64,000 nt of DNA from Rhynchonema sp. JSB1_4 (taxonomy: Eukaryota; Nematoda; Chromadorea; Monhysterida; Xyalidae). The notes under the pieces are model-generated. The model did not search any database. It saw only the letters and a list, made by a program, of their open reading frames with translations, and was not told the DNA's origin. The position numbers were made by a program, and so were the translations under genes. This document shows, piece by piece, positions 11,654-26,085 of this stretch; position 1 is the first letter of the stretch; every line of letters begins with the position of its first letter. The stretch lies in assembly GCA_030248065.1 (NCBI GenBank), contig JASAMV010003044.1, forward strand, positions 1 to 64,000. Direction: 5' to 3'.

Positions 11654-13278
11654 GCTAGTACCATGCATGTATGAACGCCCACTGGGCTGGAAACCCGAAG
11701 CATAAACTTCATTCATACAACCGAGGTCAAATCATTTCTTGCGGTTTCTGGTTTTGGGCCCGTCTGTGCGCGGCTTTTGTGTCTGCCAGTTTTTGTTGTA
11801 TTCACTTGTGCTGGTCATTCGGTGCCTGTGCATGTAAGTTGTACTTTACCGATGAAACAGCACATGTTTGTTTGTCGTGTGGTTATACACTCATACTCTG
11901 CTTTTGTTATTTTGCTGTCGTCTTGCTTGCGGTTTTCAAAAATCTAACACCGAGCTTCAAGATTTCTCTTTATTTCAGGCGTACCGCGCAAGGTAAAGAC
12001 CGATCACCAACAATGAGTTAAAATATGGCGTGCGATTTTGTCTTGTGTAGTATTTCGAAACGTATGACCACATTTTCCTACCAACGCCTTCAGCTGTATG
12101 AAGCGCGCAGAAGTACATACTGTAAATGGTTGCTGGTTTTTTATGTGTGTGTCAGCTGTGTTGTGCCACGTTAGTCAGTCCAACAAGCTAAACTTGGGTG
12201 ATCTAATATTTTAGCCATTCTTTTTCGTGTTTTCTGTCCGGGACGGCGTTCTGTTGTAAATTCGGACAAGCTTAGTGGTCTCAGTTAAAAGCAGTGTTTC
12301 CCTTGTAAAACAAGAAAATTAATTTTTCAAGTGTTTTTTTTGGGCTTAGTGTCATCAAGCGTGAAGACACATTGTAGGAATGGAATACATATTGTATCTC
12401 GTCTTCGGCGTTTCTTTGCGTCTTGTGTGGTTTATTATTATTATTGTTGAGATTTATTCGTTTTGTGTCGGTTTGGTTGGTTCCTGGACCTTTTGTTGTG
12501 CTGTGCTACATACCAGTTGAAAGTACTGTACCGTTCAACTAATCTGTAGTGATTGTGAAACCTCTATCTTGTCACCGTTTTCTGGTTTTCATAGTGGATG
12601 GAATGCATTCATATTCTGCTGGTTGGTCTCTTGGCACAGCGTATGCCAGAAACTCAGTTGTGCCAGGTAACTAACCCACTGAAATACTTTCAAGACAGAC
12701 TTCTCAAAAATGTGTTACTGACGAAACTCGTGCTCAGACTGTGCCGTTATCATGAACTAATAAATTTTTGACTGGGGAAGCGTTTATTTATTATTTATTC
12801 TCCTTCTTTGTTTGTTCCAGTGGTATGCTTTGTTATTCTATTGGTACAGTCCACTCGTCTGTGTGTTGGTTTTGTTATATTTTGTTTCTTGTTATGATGC
12901 ACGACGTCTGCTCTTTTCTTGTCTGTTTTTCATTGTGTTTTCGATTTTTATTGGGATCATGACAGTATGCCCGATCGTAGTTGAGCAGTTTATTCTGTTG
13001 TTTTAAACTGCTTTCCTGGGGTCGAAACAGAAAGCTCTTCGTATGGATTATTATTTTTGATGTTTTTGTCGAGATTTGACCGAATGATAAATTTATATAT
13101 CAAGCTGCGTGATATTTCGTTGCTTCAAAATCCGTCATAAAATCGGAGTTGTACCTGATTCAGGGTCCGTTGAGAGTGAGCGGAATTGTGAGCTGTGTTG
13201 ACTCAGCACGCTGGGTGTGTTTCGTTGGATTGGCCAGGCATTGTGTCTTAAGTTGCAGGTTAAAACACGATACCAATT
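11654..13278. other. Gene-free stretch upstream of TBL2
   Basis: I see no supported exon in this ~1.6 kb of T-rich DNA. A possible splice acceptor (AGTTGCAG ending at 13258) lies 20 bp before the TBL2 start codon and could be a trans-splice site or the end of a 5'-UTR intron. Confidence 0.4.
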
Positions 13279-16200
13279 ATGGACCAGCTACTAATCATCG
13301 CTGTCACATGTGTGCTTGGTGGTCTTGTTGTGCTGGCCATGTCATACATGGCACGCCGATTGCTGAACAGCGCATCGGACGAAGTCGAAAACGATGAGAG
13401 CTCGGAACCGACAGGAACGAAGAATGGGCCAACCACAACGCAGAATGTGAAGAAATCGGCCAAAGTGAACAAAACTGCGAGCAGTGATCACAGACCAACG
13501 GGCGATTACACACATGAATGGCTGGCGTCGAACCTGAAGGGGCATAGTCGGCCGGTTTTGGGTTTGTTTGTCATTCAGGTATTTTTCATTGATCTCCTGC
13601 CACAATGGTGAATAATTATATTCCACCTCAGACTTGGACTTTGCGTGCAACGGCAAGTTCTTGGTGACTTGCAGTGATGATGGTGGACTGATATTATGGT
13701 CGTGCAAAGGTGAGCAACCTGTATGTGCTCCAGTGATATTTCATTTCTTTGGTGTGTAGGATATATTCCAAATTTGACTTCACTTTTCGTATCAAATGCG
13801 TGGAAACGACAATTATTATTTTGAGACATTGCGCAACGCGATCACAAAACGTCACGCGGCAATATTGATCTGGATCACGCTGATCTGATTCGATTCGGAC
13901 CGGACAGTAAATCGATGTTTGTGCATTTGGCCAGGGCCGACACTCTGGCTGTGTACAGATTGGTAAAGAGGGAGGGCGCAAGCAATGTGTACAGGTTGGT
14001 TATCACGGAGGCTTTGTGAATATCTGTAATGCTGAAAGTTCGTTTCGCAGATTATCAGCTTCTGTGCCCCCTTACAGTTTATGAGAAGAGCTAAATAGTT
14101 TACGAGCTATGTTCCCAAATCTTTATCGTCGCGTGGTCATGTGGTACATTCACACTGACGATCTATTGATGCACCATCCGTCAGAAAATAAGATGAAACG
14201 AGCATCCAAGATCACGTTAATAGTTATTATGGGAGTTGACACATCACTCAACATTCAGTTTTGTCACAGGTTTGAGCACGTGGAGAGCGTCGAATTCACC
14301 AAAGAACACACGCGCGACATTTCACACATCGGATTTGCGTGCAATGGTCAGTTGTCGTTGTTGAATGGGTTTTTTCCGAACTCCAGTATGCAGTGTTGTC
14401 GTTGAGGTATCCGGTATTTTCATTTTTTCACCCGGGTGTGTCCCGCATCCTGACTTTTTCCAGGGGTATCCGACCCTAAAATTTCGGAAACCCGTAGAAA
14501 TAAACCATTTTTGCCTACAAAATGCTTAAAATCGCTTGCTGACTCAAGAACATCCCTAAAATGACCGTTTTACCCTTCCAACAGCGGTTTTGGGCAATTT
14601 ATCTCGAAGAATATCATCTTTGTTGTCTATCCCTGGATATCCGAGTTTGTGTATTGGTTTGGTATCCGAGATTTTTTAGATTTTTTATTTTTAGTATCCG
14701 GCATCGGAAAATTTTGGATTTTGCGTGGCCGCCGGAATCCTGGACGGACACCGCTGGCGCTGACCCTACCAAAACTTAAATCCCTGATTTTCAGGCCATT
14801 TCTTCATGTCTGCATCTAGTGATGCCAAATTGGTTGTGTACGACATCAAGGGCACAACGTTGCACTCATGGGAAACCAAACAATCAGCTTTGTATCACGC
14901 TGCGGTGTCGCATTGTGGCAGATTTGTGGCTGCCAGTGGATTCACACCCGGTTGGTTGATTTGGGTGACTAGTTCTGTAATTTTTAATCGTTTTGTGACA
15001 TGGTCTTGGGTCTTAAAAACGCGCTGTTTTGTAAAGATGACCGAAAGCAGCCACCCATGCAGCTCACACGTTGTTTCGCGGCCACACAACTTGGACATTT
15101 CCTGCTCGCTGCTTTGATTTCTGCACATGTACCTTCTGCTCTTAATTGTCCAACGTTCCTCGGTCATCTCAACAATGCTATGTTGTTGCTTTTTCAGATG
15201 TAAAAGTGTTCGATGTGTGTTTCGACCGCAGTGGCAACTTCAAAGAGGTCAAATCAGCGTTTCAATTAAAAGTTGGTGACACATAATTTTGTCCTCTTGT
15301 TGTTACTAGTTTATGCAGTATTTATGCCGTTTTTATAAAATAAGGATGCCATTTTTATAAAATAATCCTTTATACGTACTAAATATGTATTTTGTTACCC
15401 AGGGCCACAATTCTGGTGTGTATTCATTCGACTTCAATCAAGACTCAAAGCGTATGCTCACAGCGTCAAAAGATGGCACGTGGCGCTATTGGGACACTGA
15501 TATCAGATATGCCCAGGGTGTGCAGTTGGGGTGTTGCAATTATTACAATTGTTTCTCAGAATAACGATGTCACATTAATAAGTTGCCATTGTCTGTGTCA
15601 GGTGAAGAGCCAGTGCCCCTGTTCACATCAGAATGGGACCAACTTCGTAGCGCCAAACCGTCCCGCGTTCGTTGTGCGCTAGCAGCTGATGGATGTAGTT
15701 TTGCCATTGCCATTGGACTCCAATTGCGACTCTATGAAGTGCCAACGGACAAAAAGAGCACTGAATTCTGGTATCGCACCATCTCGGATGTCTATGCAGC
15801 GAATAGTGTGGACGCACTCAGTGCCGTGCGATTCTCGGTTGGCCGGTTTTGATTTTGTTATTGATTTTTTGGGATATTATGGTGATGCTTTCTGATTAGG
15901 AATGCATGTTATTGTGGACGAACAGTGGATCGGGTCACCATGTGCAAACGCTTTTCCCATGTTTTGTGACCGAGGCATTTTAAAAGCGGTTGACCCACAG
16001 TCGAAATGATTTGCATCAATCACTTTACAAACAGCCGTCCTGACCTGATAGCAGTCTGCGAGTAATCTGAGAGCACCGACCGCGTTTGCAGACCGACAAC
16101 CTGCTGCTGTGTCTGTCGGGCGACAAGCACGTGCGTGTGTTGCACAATGTGGCCGGGTACCGCGCCCAACTGGCTGCATTGGCACGACAACGCCTGAAAC

Positions 16201-16289
16201 CACAAGGCGATGCACATGCACGACGCATTGATGAGAGTATTGTAGAATTGAGGGGAAGATTAAAGGAAATTGGTATTAGGCTAGATTGA
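13279..16289 (+). CDS. TBL2: TBL2-like WD40 protein of the ER membrane
   Basis: Nine exons (13279-13561, 13632-13709, 13826-13994, 14270-14346, 14795-14950, 15198-15271, 15403-15517, 15602-15837, 16092-16289) keep frame and give 461 residues, against about 447 in human TBL2. An N-terminal membrane anchor occupies residues 4-24 (LLIIAVTCVLGGLVVLAMSY). It is followed by an acidic linker and the WD40 propeller, beginning at LKGHSRPVLG. Diagnostic blocks include CSDDGGLILW, SASSDAKLVVYDIKG, CGRFVAASGFTPDVKVFDVC, FQLKGHNSGVYSFDF and SKDGTWRYWDTD. A C-terminal helix ends in LRGRLKEIGIRLD. In mammals TBL2 sits in the ER membrane and binds PERK and 60S ribosomes during ER stress. Four of the eight introns begin with GTTGG. 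A poly(A) signal AATAAA follows at 16576. Confidence 0.92.
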
Positions 16290-16575
16290 GAAAGAAATCG
16301 TAGATTTGGTTGAATTTTGGGTCCTGTGCCTGTATATTATTTATTGCAAAAAGCCCATGTGCCTGTAAGCTGTTTCGCGTTAGGTATGTGGTAAATCTTC
16401 GGTTTCGGGAGCCTTTCTATTTTTGGTTTTGGTCTCATTTATATTTGCCTTTTATTTCACGCCTCGTGAAAATTCTTGTTTGTGTGCATGCTTCAAGTAT
16501 GTCACTTCGTTTTTGTTGTTGTTTATCATTGTTGGTCCGTTTTGTTGTCATATAGGTGTGCATTGCTTGTTGGAG

Positions 16576-16581
16576 AATAAA
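16576..16581 (+). terminator. Poly(A) signal after TBL2
   Basis: A canonical AATAAA hexamer lies 287 bp after the TBL2 stop codon and before the RPGRIP1L start at 16995. It is the likely 3' end signal of TBL2. Confidence 0.5.
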
Positions 16582-16994
16582 ATTATGGGTACGTATATTT
16601 ATTTGCAAACTGAGTATATGTATTCACTAGGATACTTGTTGAGCTCCTTGTTTCGGACGAGAGTTTGGTCACATGTGGACAACATAGTCCCATTGTTGGG
16701 CATTCCTCAATGGGCCGACCAAACAACGTTTTGGATTCTGATTCAGCAAACACATGGAAGCGCATGGCCAACCGCCATGGGCACAGTATTACACGCGTAG
16801 TACAGCAGATAACCAATAAGCTGCTAAATTCCTGCAAATGGCGCATGCTGTAAGCTGTTGCTAGGCAACCCGCATGCATTCTGGCACCTGTTGTATGACA
16901 TAGATGTCCCTCATATTTGACCCAAATGCAAAATTTGTATCAAAATAGGGGATGGTTTTTTTAAATTATTACTGAATAAAATTTGCCCACCAAA

Positions 16995-19900
16995 ATGGCG
17001 CCGGCCGCCTACCGACCGACGGTGCACCGATTGAATCGAGCCCAATTGGAAGACGCCTACTATCAACTGTATGATGAGAACAAACAGATCAAGGTGACGC
17101 TCAATGAAACGCAGCAGAAACTGAAAATGTTCGTTTGGATGTTGGTGTTTGGTGCTCATCTGACAGAAAGTCATTACTCACATTTCAAGTGATGTGCTGT
17201 TTGCTGAGACAGGCAGGGCATCGTCAGTGGGAATGCACCATGTGTCCCCCAAAAAATGGCAGAACTGGGCTGGGTGTATCGGTTTCATATGCATACTGAG
17301 TTTTATGCGTTTGCTAACACAAAATGAGGTGTTCTTTTTCAGCGCCGCGGCCAAACTGATGAAAGCGCTGAGTGGCAAAACTGGTGGAATAATTTTTGTT
17401 TGCCCCTGATTTTTCCCAAACGCCAACCAAAGGTATTTATTTAGAACACGACATTGATCATGAGGAAATGGAAGCGCGAATTCGTGAGTTGGATCGTGAA
17501 AACCGACTGTTACGAAACAAGGTTCGGGTGCTATCGCCTTGATAGCTAGGTTGCGTCGCATTGTATGCACTTTTTTAAACAACAACGAAAAGGCCATCAG
17601 TACACAATCAATAATGGTCCGTTGAATGTGCCTTCAACATTTCCAGTTACAATCAGCCAAACACCAGCTGGCCACATTCGCTCATCAGACCACCCAGCGA
17701 CGACATCGACCTCAAAGTCAACAATCGACTGTGAGCTTGCATGTTTCAGCTAGGCAAACGAACGGTTGAAACATGCACCCTGGAAACTTGACATTACCTG
17801 CAATTTTAGATTCCACCACAAACTCCGAGCACTAAACGTCCCAAGAGCGAAGCCCGCGAAGAAGCGTGGACTCCGACGGCCTCGTTACATCATCCCACTA
17901 AGCCGGACCAGAGTGCTAAAGTCAAAAAATTGTGAGTTGGGAATGACATAGTTTGTTTGACAGATGAGGGTGAGTTGAGAGCAATTTTGAACATTTATAA
18001 TTAGTGACACGAGTCCTGCTTGCAAAGCAAAGTTTGCATGCCAACTGACAATTTCGGGCAATTAAAAAAGTTTTTTGCAACACCGATTGCAGGGAGGCCA
18101 CAGTCGACGGTCTAAACGAGCAACTATTCCGCGCTGAACAACAGATTCGAAGTTTGCAATCGCAATTGACAGAGAAGCAGCTGGAACAGGCCGAACAACA
18201 ATATCAATTGCAACAAGCTGAGATCACAAGACGACAATACGAAACAGTGGGACAACAGATCGCTGGGTAATTTATAAAAAAACACATTTCTGTCATACGT
18301 ATTTATTTTTATGGTGATTTTTCAGCTCAACCCAAGAAGAGAATTATGCGGAAATCAGTCGACTGCAGAAACTGTTGCGGGATAAAACGGTGGAGATGGG
18401 ACAAACGGAAATGAAACTTACGCAAACCGAACATGTAAGTTTTACCGGTTCTACAATAACCCAACACCATTCAACCAATTTTTAGTAACACCATGCTTGG
18501 CAGAAGATTCCACAAACTTTCCTACTGTCTTAGAACATGCGAGCGTTGAAACATCAGCACGACCAATTGCTGCTTGAGCACGACCACATCAACACGCAAA
18601 TGCGCACTGAACAAAACAGGAACACACAACTGCAGCAGAATATTGAACAGGCGAAGACACAGCAGACTGGGGCTCCGACAATGGTAGGGAAAATACTTTC
18701 ATCTGCCCCGTGTCTTACTGTTGACACGGCATGTAGCTTTCAGTTCACGCACGAAATGGAAACACTGCGTCGCGAGATCGAAGTGCTAAAGGAAGCGAAC
18801 GATAAATTTATGTCAAAGTTGGTACTAAATTTTAATGTCCTGTCTTTTATGCCAGCACTTACAGTAACTACAATCATTCAAACACCCTAGTGCATTCAAC
18901 ATCGACCGAGAGAAATCCTGGTTTGAGACCGAGCGTCAGTTGCGTGCCCGGATCACCGAGTTAGAGCTGACCGTGAAATCGGACGTGACCGTGCGCAATG
19001 AAATACTCGAAAAAATGGCCGCCGAAATTGGTAAGTTATTCATTTATAGTATGTTATCGCTGTCATCAACTTCTTAAAAGCCTATTTGATTCAGCCGCAA
19101 AAGACAAAGCTGAGGAGAACTATCGAAAGTTAGAAATCAGCGTGTTGCAGTCGAAGGCCGAGCTCGAACGAATGGAGAAAAGACAGAAGGCACTGTTGCA
19201 TGTGAGTTTAGTTTCCAAATCTGGTGATCTTTCTGTTCGGGTTTTACAACCAGACGGTGCACCAGGTCATCATCATATCGCCTTGCCCTTTCAGGGTGGC
19301 CTAACGTGGCCGGACATCGAGTTGGCCGTCGCCAGCGTTCGTCAACAGCGTGACACACAAACGCGGGTGCAATCGGCGAAAATGCCAGATTTCCTTCAAC
19401 CGGACTTAGACCGGGAACCGACCGAAGTTGAACTCGATCGAATCAAATCGGCGTACGCTGGCACGGTGGCTGAATTGGACAAGACCAGACAGATGCTCAT
19501 CACACAGCACAAGATCAATGTTGATTATCAGGCTGAGGTATGGCACAGTACTGCTTTATTTGGCACTGTCCTCTTTCTCAATAAACCTAGTATTGACACT
19601 ACACACGGTGGGAGAAATGCATGACGATGACGAACATCATACAATGTACGGGTTTGCAGCTGGACACGATCAGTCGCAAGTGTGAACATCAGAAACGCGA
19701 ATACGAACGCGAAATGAAGCGATATGCCGAGTTGCTCGATCAACGTGCCTTGAGAATTCAGGTAAATTTGCTTTGTGATGTTTCATTGAACGATATTTTG
19801 GGCTGAGCTTTATGCCAAATTTATCTTTTAGCGTCTCGAATCCAGTCTACACGATATTGCGTATGGCAAGCGACGCAAGGACACACCACTCACTGCCGGC

Positions 19901-22900
19901 GCTCCATCGGTTAGACAGTGAAACATTAATTTTTTCAGGATCCCAGTGCGCTATAATCCTTTCAGCAAGAGTTACGTGCCCACGCACCTTCGACTCTGGA
20001 ACCAGGACAAAATATGGTTGAAATCAAATTGGCCAAGGTCAGAGGGTGTTTGTCCACGGTATCTGAAGCCTGCGTCGAACCCCCGTTTTTTGCAGGTCAC
20101 CCTTGGCAACGATGCGCTAAAATGGATGCAATCATCTGCACCCTCGTTTTTCCTGACGGTCGAGTTCTTCGATTTCGAGATCCAATTCACGCCCATCGTC
20201 AGTGGCACTACCGTACCAATGGAGTTCACGTGTGAATACGCTGTCATGATGTCCGACTTGTTCTTGCATTACATGGAAACGGTAATCCGTTGCGGCTTGT
20301 ATGTGTTGTTGCTTGACGTTTACTGATGGACGGGCGATGATACCATACGTTTGGCTTTCAGGATTTTTTGTATTTGCAACATTTTCGGCATTTTTTGCCC
20401 TAATCTCAGAAGCTGGAAAACAAACCTTGGGGTCAAGCCCAATTGGTCAACTTTCTTTACTATTTCATCCGTCTTTCTTCAGGATTCAGCAACAATCGAG
20501 CTTCACCAAGCGTCCGGCACCAACTACAAGACTTGGGCTGCCGGTTGGGATGCAGGATCTCTTCACACCCAGTCAGTGTTTATGATGTTTCAATCCAAAT
20601 ATGGCTACTGCAGGTGCACTGCATGTCCGTGATCTATTGCGCACACAAGATGGTATGTTGGTCGGCCAAATCGACTTGCTTGGCGTGGCGCACGAGGCTG
20701 TGGGTGTGGTGATGGCAAAGTTGGACTACACCGTGCACATGAAGGTGCCCTTGCAGAAAGCCATTAGTGCTTATAAGGTTGGTGGTCAAAACGAACGACA
20801 TGGTCGGTGCGGCACCATTGGGAATCAGTGTGACATTTGGTGATCGGATCGGACTGCGTTGGATCAGTCTGGGTCACGTAGCGTTTTTGAGTTTAGCATG
20901 TGAACTGTTACCAGCCACACACAGCAACTAGTACTCCTGGTACGGCTAGCGTAATGATATCGTGGTTCCCAGACAGTTCTCCCATCAACATTATCAAACG
21001 TTGGTTCCAACCCGAAAATTTTGGACGCCAGGAGATATGCATCAGTTGTCAACAGCCGTGGCTAGAAGCGAGAGTACCGTTTAGCCAGCGAAGTGATATA
21101 CGTATACGTGTATGTAGCACCGTCTAATGAACAGGCGTCTATACAACAGGTCATCGTCAGTGCGAATGCACCACGGTGCCACTGTGGTCATACTATTGTA
21201 AGCAGCATTGTGCAGGAACGTGCGCTTGCACTCGGTTACCTTCTTGATGATCGATCGACACCGACCAAAACATCGACCGACGATCAAACCAATCAGCTGG
21301 TTGTGTGCGTGCATCGTTGTGCTGCACTCAAATCGAAAATCGGTGCGATTCTTGTTTGTCAGTTTTGATTTTTTTTAGAATTTAGAACGAAACCCCTTTT
21401 TAAATCCAGACGACAAGCAATCCCCGTCCCCTTACGTGGTCTACAACGTGTTCGACATGGCTGATCATGATACGAAAATTGTACCTGCTAATACCAACCC
21501 AGAATTTGGCGACGAGAAAACGTGGACGTTGCCGTTGGGCCACGAATTGAATGATTACCTGAAAACTCAGGTTGCTGATTTGTCACTGATTGTCTATCTT
21601 TTATTGTTATGGAAGACTTCATAAAAAACTAGAGCTGCTGCCCATAAATGGGTCCAACTTCGAGACGTTTTTGTAGTGTATTCGCATGTTGGTGTTTGAC
21701 GACGTAGCAGAAACGGACGAAACAGCACTCATCGGTGTGGCCAATGTGGCACTGGTGCCCCTCGTGCACAACAAACAAGTGATGTTTTGCTTATTGTCAT
21801 TGTTGCGAGAAATGCCCTTTTCCGACGGAATGACAATGAAAATACGCAGTTTTCAGGTGAAAGGCGAATTCCAACTTCAAGACTCTTCCGGCGCGTTTGT
21901 GGGCTCGATCGATGTGAGCGTCCACTGGAAATTCACTTACATTCCGCCGAAAAGTGACATGATCGTGGCGCAAATGGTTCGGGTCGTGTTTTTGAAATAA
22001 TTTAAGATATAAGTTTCGTAAATAGTGGAAAAAAAGTTTATGCTTCCTTATCAGATGGTTGAGCTCGATCCGGAAAAACCCACAATTCCGACTGACAACC
22101 AACCGTCGGGTGCAGCGGTGCCCGTCCCTGATGTTGCACCTGCCCAGTCCGCAGTGCTGCCCGCTGCCCCCCAAACACAACAAGGACAAGGTGGTGTGTC
22201 TGTGGGAGACCAGGTGCAAGTCGACGTTCAGGGATCGACGCAAGATGTGCAGGAGGTGAAGTTCGACTGATATTTCTATCCCCCATCCAGCCTTTTTCGC
22301 ATGGAAATCTTTCATCCAGTTTTTCTTGTCACGCTGGATATCGTATTGGCAATCTTCCATCAGTAACATGTGTCTATGCTGCTGCCGGGCGCGTCCTTCC
22401 CAATCATTGCAAAACGCGCAGACTGTTGAGTTTTCAAGTTTACGAGGTGAATGATTGCTGCGACGGTTTCACTGTCGTTTCCTTGTTTCAGGCCCAACGT
22501 GACGCTCCGAAGCCTCCGCCACGCGGCCAACCGTTGGCCAAGACAGCTAGCAGTTCAGAGGAGTCAGTACCAGGCACTGACAGCGTGAAGACTGATGTTT
22601 CACCTCAGCCCACACTGCCGCAGCCAACTGATGTTTCAAAACAGCCTGTAAAAAGTGCTCCATCTTTTGATTCATCTAGTGATTCTGTGGTAACGACTTT
22701 TATTTTCAGAAAGTTTAAAACATATTTTAACAAAAATGCTTCTCTGTTTTTAGCAAACGCCCACGCGCGGCACACGTTCCATTCCCGCTGATCAACTGCC
22801 GAAAATCATCACGGAGGTTATAGAGTGGCTGATGTTTCACTTACAGTATTGATGTTTCACCGCATGGACGTTCTTTACAGATCACACCCCCAAGCGATGA

Positions 22901-24274
22901 CGACACCAAACCCGAACCGCCAGCTCGAAGCTCTATCGTACCATTGGAGGTTTGATGTTGTTGACGATTTCAAAAGTTGATCACAAACCGTGCATTCTAT
23001 ATGTTCAGCCAATTGTCCAAATTCGGAAGCCAGTTGATGATGGTGAAACATCAGTGGATCTGAAAGACAAAATGCCGCCGATCGCTGCACCGCGTCGGCC
23101 GAAGGTGGTCGGATTCCAGGACGAACCTGAAATTTGTGCGTTTCTTTACTTGGATGAAAATTTAACGTTTATAGTTATCACATTTATTGCAATTTTAAGT
23201 CCGTCCACCGGCGCATGATTACGATGACGAAAGTGAAAGTCCGTCACCCGATGAAAGCTCGGAGGTTAAGGTTTATTTTGTCAAACTTTTATGGATGTTT
23301 GTGTGCAACTCAGAACATGCGTTCACGCACCACCCACTTTGATATTCAGCTGTCATTCACAGGCGTGCTCTGCTGCTGACGTTCCTCCTGTGCTTTCCAA
23401 GCTCATTTTGTCCCATGCTTATATAATTTGCAGTGGTACATAACATGCATAGTGTAAGTCACAAATTTTCAGCCCACCGTGTGCAGAGCAACGTTGTCGA
23501 TCAGTCAACTGCAACTGACGTCAAAATCACCGTTGCTGGCCAGAGATTATGACGAAGCTCAGGTATAGACCACCTGAAAGTTGTGTGATGATTGTTAAAA
23601 GAAGTGATTTTTTTCAAAACATATTTAACGAAATGTAAGGTGTTCGTGCAATGGGTGTTTCTGGATCTGGATGAAGAAGACTGTCAAACAGACCTATCGC
23701 TGTATTTGCCACGCGACTCGCACGAGACGGTCGACTTTCAGATGCACAAAGGTTGGTACAATGCGGGGCTCAATGCGGTATGATGCGGGTGTTCCCATTC
23801 CAGGCCCTGAGTTCAATACATCAGTGCGTTTGAACTAATGGCTAAAATAATTTTCAGACATTCCACTAAGTCAATCCCAAATCGCTCAGCTGCGTCAGAT
23901 GGTCGACGGTGGTGAACGGTGGTGTTTAATCTCAGTCTTTTTTCATAATCCAAATCACTTAACAAGGAAATGTTTCAGCATTCGTTTCGAGCTGTTACGT
24001 GACCCGGGACACCCGGGTGACAGCGATAGTGCGCCAGCTGAATGTGAGGAATTGGCAGTAGCCGAACTGATTTTGCGCGACGTGTGGAATTCGGGCAAAA
24101 ACACCAGCAGCCACAAACTGTTGTGTGAGTCTATGGATGATTGTGCCTGTTCTTCAAGGACTTCGTTTTTTTCACTTTTGCCTTTTCATTTCAGGCAAGA
24201 ATGCAGCAGGACAGGAGGTGTGCACATTGGAGTTATCGTTCAGCAATCTCGATCAGTTGCGACATGCTCAGTGA
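16995..24274 (+). CDS. RPGRIP1L: RPGRIP1L / MKS5 (nephrocystin-8) ciliary transition-zone scaffold
   Basis: About 30 exons, all in consistent phase, give roughly 1275 residues (human RPGRIP1L about 1315), so the gene looks complete. Order: N-terminal LNRAQLEDAYYQLYDENKQI helix; coiled coils to about residue 545, with the family block TRQMLITQHKINVDYQAE (to 19537) and YAELLDQRALRIQRLESSLH; first C2 domain about 560-690 (FFLTVEFFDFEIQFTPIV); second C2 about 728-872 (PYVVYNVFDMADHDTKIVPA ... VSVHWKFTYIPPKS); a Pro/Ser/Glu linker; and a C-terminal RPGR-interacting-type C2 about 1114-1275 (TVCRATLSISQLQ ... AVAELILRDVWNSG). The protein anchors the MKS/NPHP modules at the base of cilia. The junctions near 21964/22055 are the least certain. 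TGATGTTTCA lies in its exons at 18547, 22593, 22629 and 23044, and in its introns at 19776, 20583, 22830 and 22850. Confidence 0.92.
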
Positions 24275-26085
24275 TATTATGGTGTTGAAATATGAAAATT
24301 TCTCGGTGTTTTCTATTCACGTCACTAATGTTCCTCCTTGTTGCTGTTTATGTACATAAATTTTGTCAAACGCTTTCACTTTCTGCACCTTTTGCCTCAT
24401 CAACGTTGTCTTGTGTGTTATCTGTAAAGCGAGATGAATTCTTTTGTCTTAAATTGTCTCCTTTGATGTCTCCTCAACACGAGGAAGATAGACTTTCGCT
24501 GTGGCATAAAAACTGTCTTTCAAGACGATGTAACCGCGACGTGCCAGACAGCTGTGCACCAACAACCAATGCAGTGTTTTTGCACAGTAACGTGTGGATC
24601 ACATGATAAACATGAGCAACTAATATTAATCGGGTGCCAACTTCAGTAATTGCCTATAAAGCAATCGTTGCACCCATTTTCTGTCAAAAGCAGTCCGTAA
24701 CTTTCACCACGTGGAGAAATGTAAAGAACTTGTCATCAGCTAAACGACGGTAATTGATATGGACATGCGCTATTGAAAGTTTCATTCCGCCTCGTAATGT
24801 ATGCGTTCAGTGCACACACAACACACTGTGTATAGTTTTAATTAAGATTTATTTGTTTGATTTTATTTCGTTTTCTTTTCTGTCGATTTAAGCGTCAGAA
24901 TAAATGATTGTGCAGGAGGATTTTTGGTGTGAACAATTCGCAGAAAGTTCACAGAAAGCAGGCCGCGCCGCATGCTTAGTTGTTTTGTATAAGCTCAATT
25001 TTTGTGAAAAAATGTGGACATACATAAGCATATGTCAGAAGCCAATAAAGTGTCAAGACCACAACTACCACAATTGTTTCGTAAATACGGACAAAGAAAC
25101 ATAAACAGCCGTAATTGCACACTTATCACGTCATGAAACCGGACCGACGTGAGGAACTGTGAAGCAAGAGAACTTGGACAAGACAGGTACTTTGGTTGTG
25201 GTTTAAAGTTTAAGTAATACGTTAAATATCGTGTTTCGTAAATATTCCTTAATTCACCTATAACTGTCGGCCACTAAACTGTTTGTTTTTCATAAGAACC
25301 GGCCGCGAAAGCAAAGAGTCACATGCGTTTTCGAAGCAATACAGTTCGAGTGTAAATAAGATGTTTTTGCGAGAGCACCTGTGCAAATAAAGCATTGGCA
25401 CTGTATGTTGTGAACTGAACATAAACTGCTTGGACCGCTAAGCGCCGATGTGTTCCAGGTTTGAAGACGCTGGGTTACGGTACCCGTTGCGCTTTGTCCA
25501 AGCCAATGTTTGCGAAAAGGCTAACTTGGTGAGGAGACAACAAACGGCTTTCTCTGAATCAGTTTTGTCGTCTTTTTGTTTGGCAAAATCTCAATGCTGT
25601 TCACCTTGGTAAAGTCCGTTATCACGGTTACATGACACAGGTTATGTACATATGCATTGCAAGTTCTGGTATGTAATATAATGTCGGTTCTGTAATGATC
25701 GTGCAATAACAGTCACCGCATGCCGAACATACCTTCAAAATAGACATCAATATCTAAATTACGTGTAAATCAATATTACTTATCGACATTTGCCATCTTA
25801 TTATTTGCACATGCACGTTAACCGAAACCTGTAATATTGATAACTGTGTTTATCGCAAAAGTGATATGTATTAAATAATAGCAGACTATAGTACTTTCAC
25901 TCGATATGACCATGACCACCAGACTTTAGATACTAACCGTAGGTACGTATTTGGGATGATTCGATTAAGCCAATAACAATTATCACAGTTATCGTTTTAT
26001 CACAACTCAAGAGCAAACTTTGTGCTTTTGGCCGGATGGAGTTTTTTTATGTTCAGGCGCCAGACAACGAACTGAACGGCAGAAA
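24275..26085. other. Gene-free stretch after RPGRIP1L
   Basis: About 1.8 kb between the RPGRIP1L stop and the next start codon holds no recognised exon. A possible acceptor (TATGTTCAG ending at 26055) lies 30 bp before ATG 26086. Confidence 0.4.

Noticed and set aside
12768..13006. Hydrophobic open frames rich in Phe, Leu and Cys upstream of TBL2
   Set aside because: They come from T-rich non-coding DNA; overlapping frames look alike and no membrane-protein family matches.
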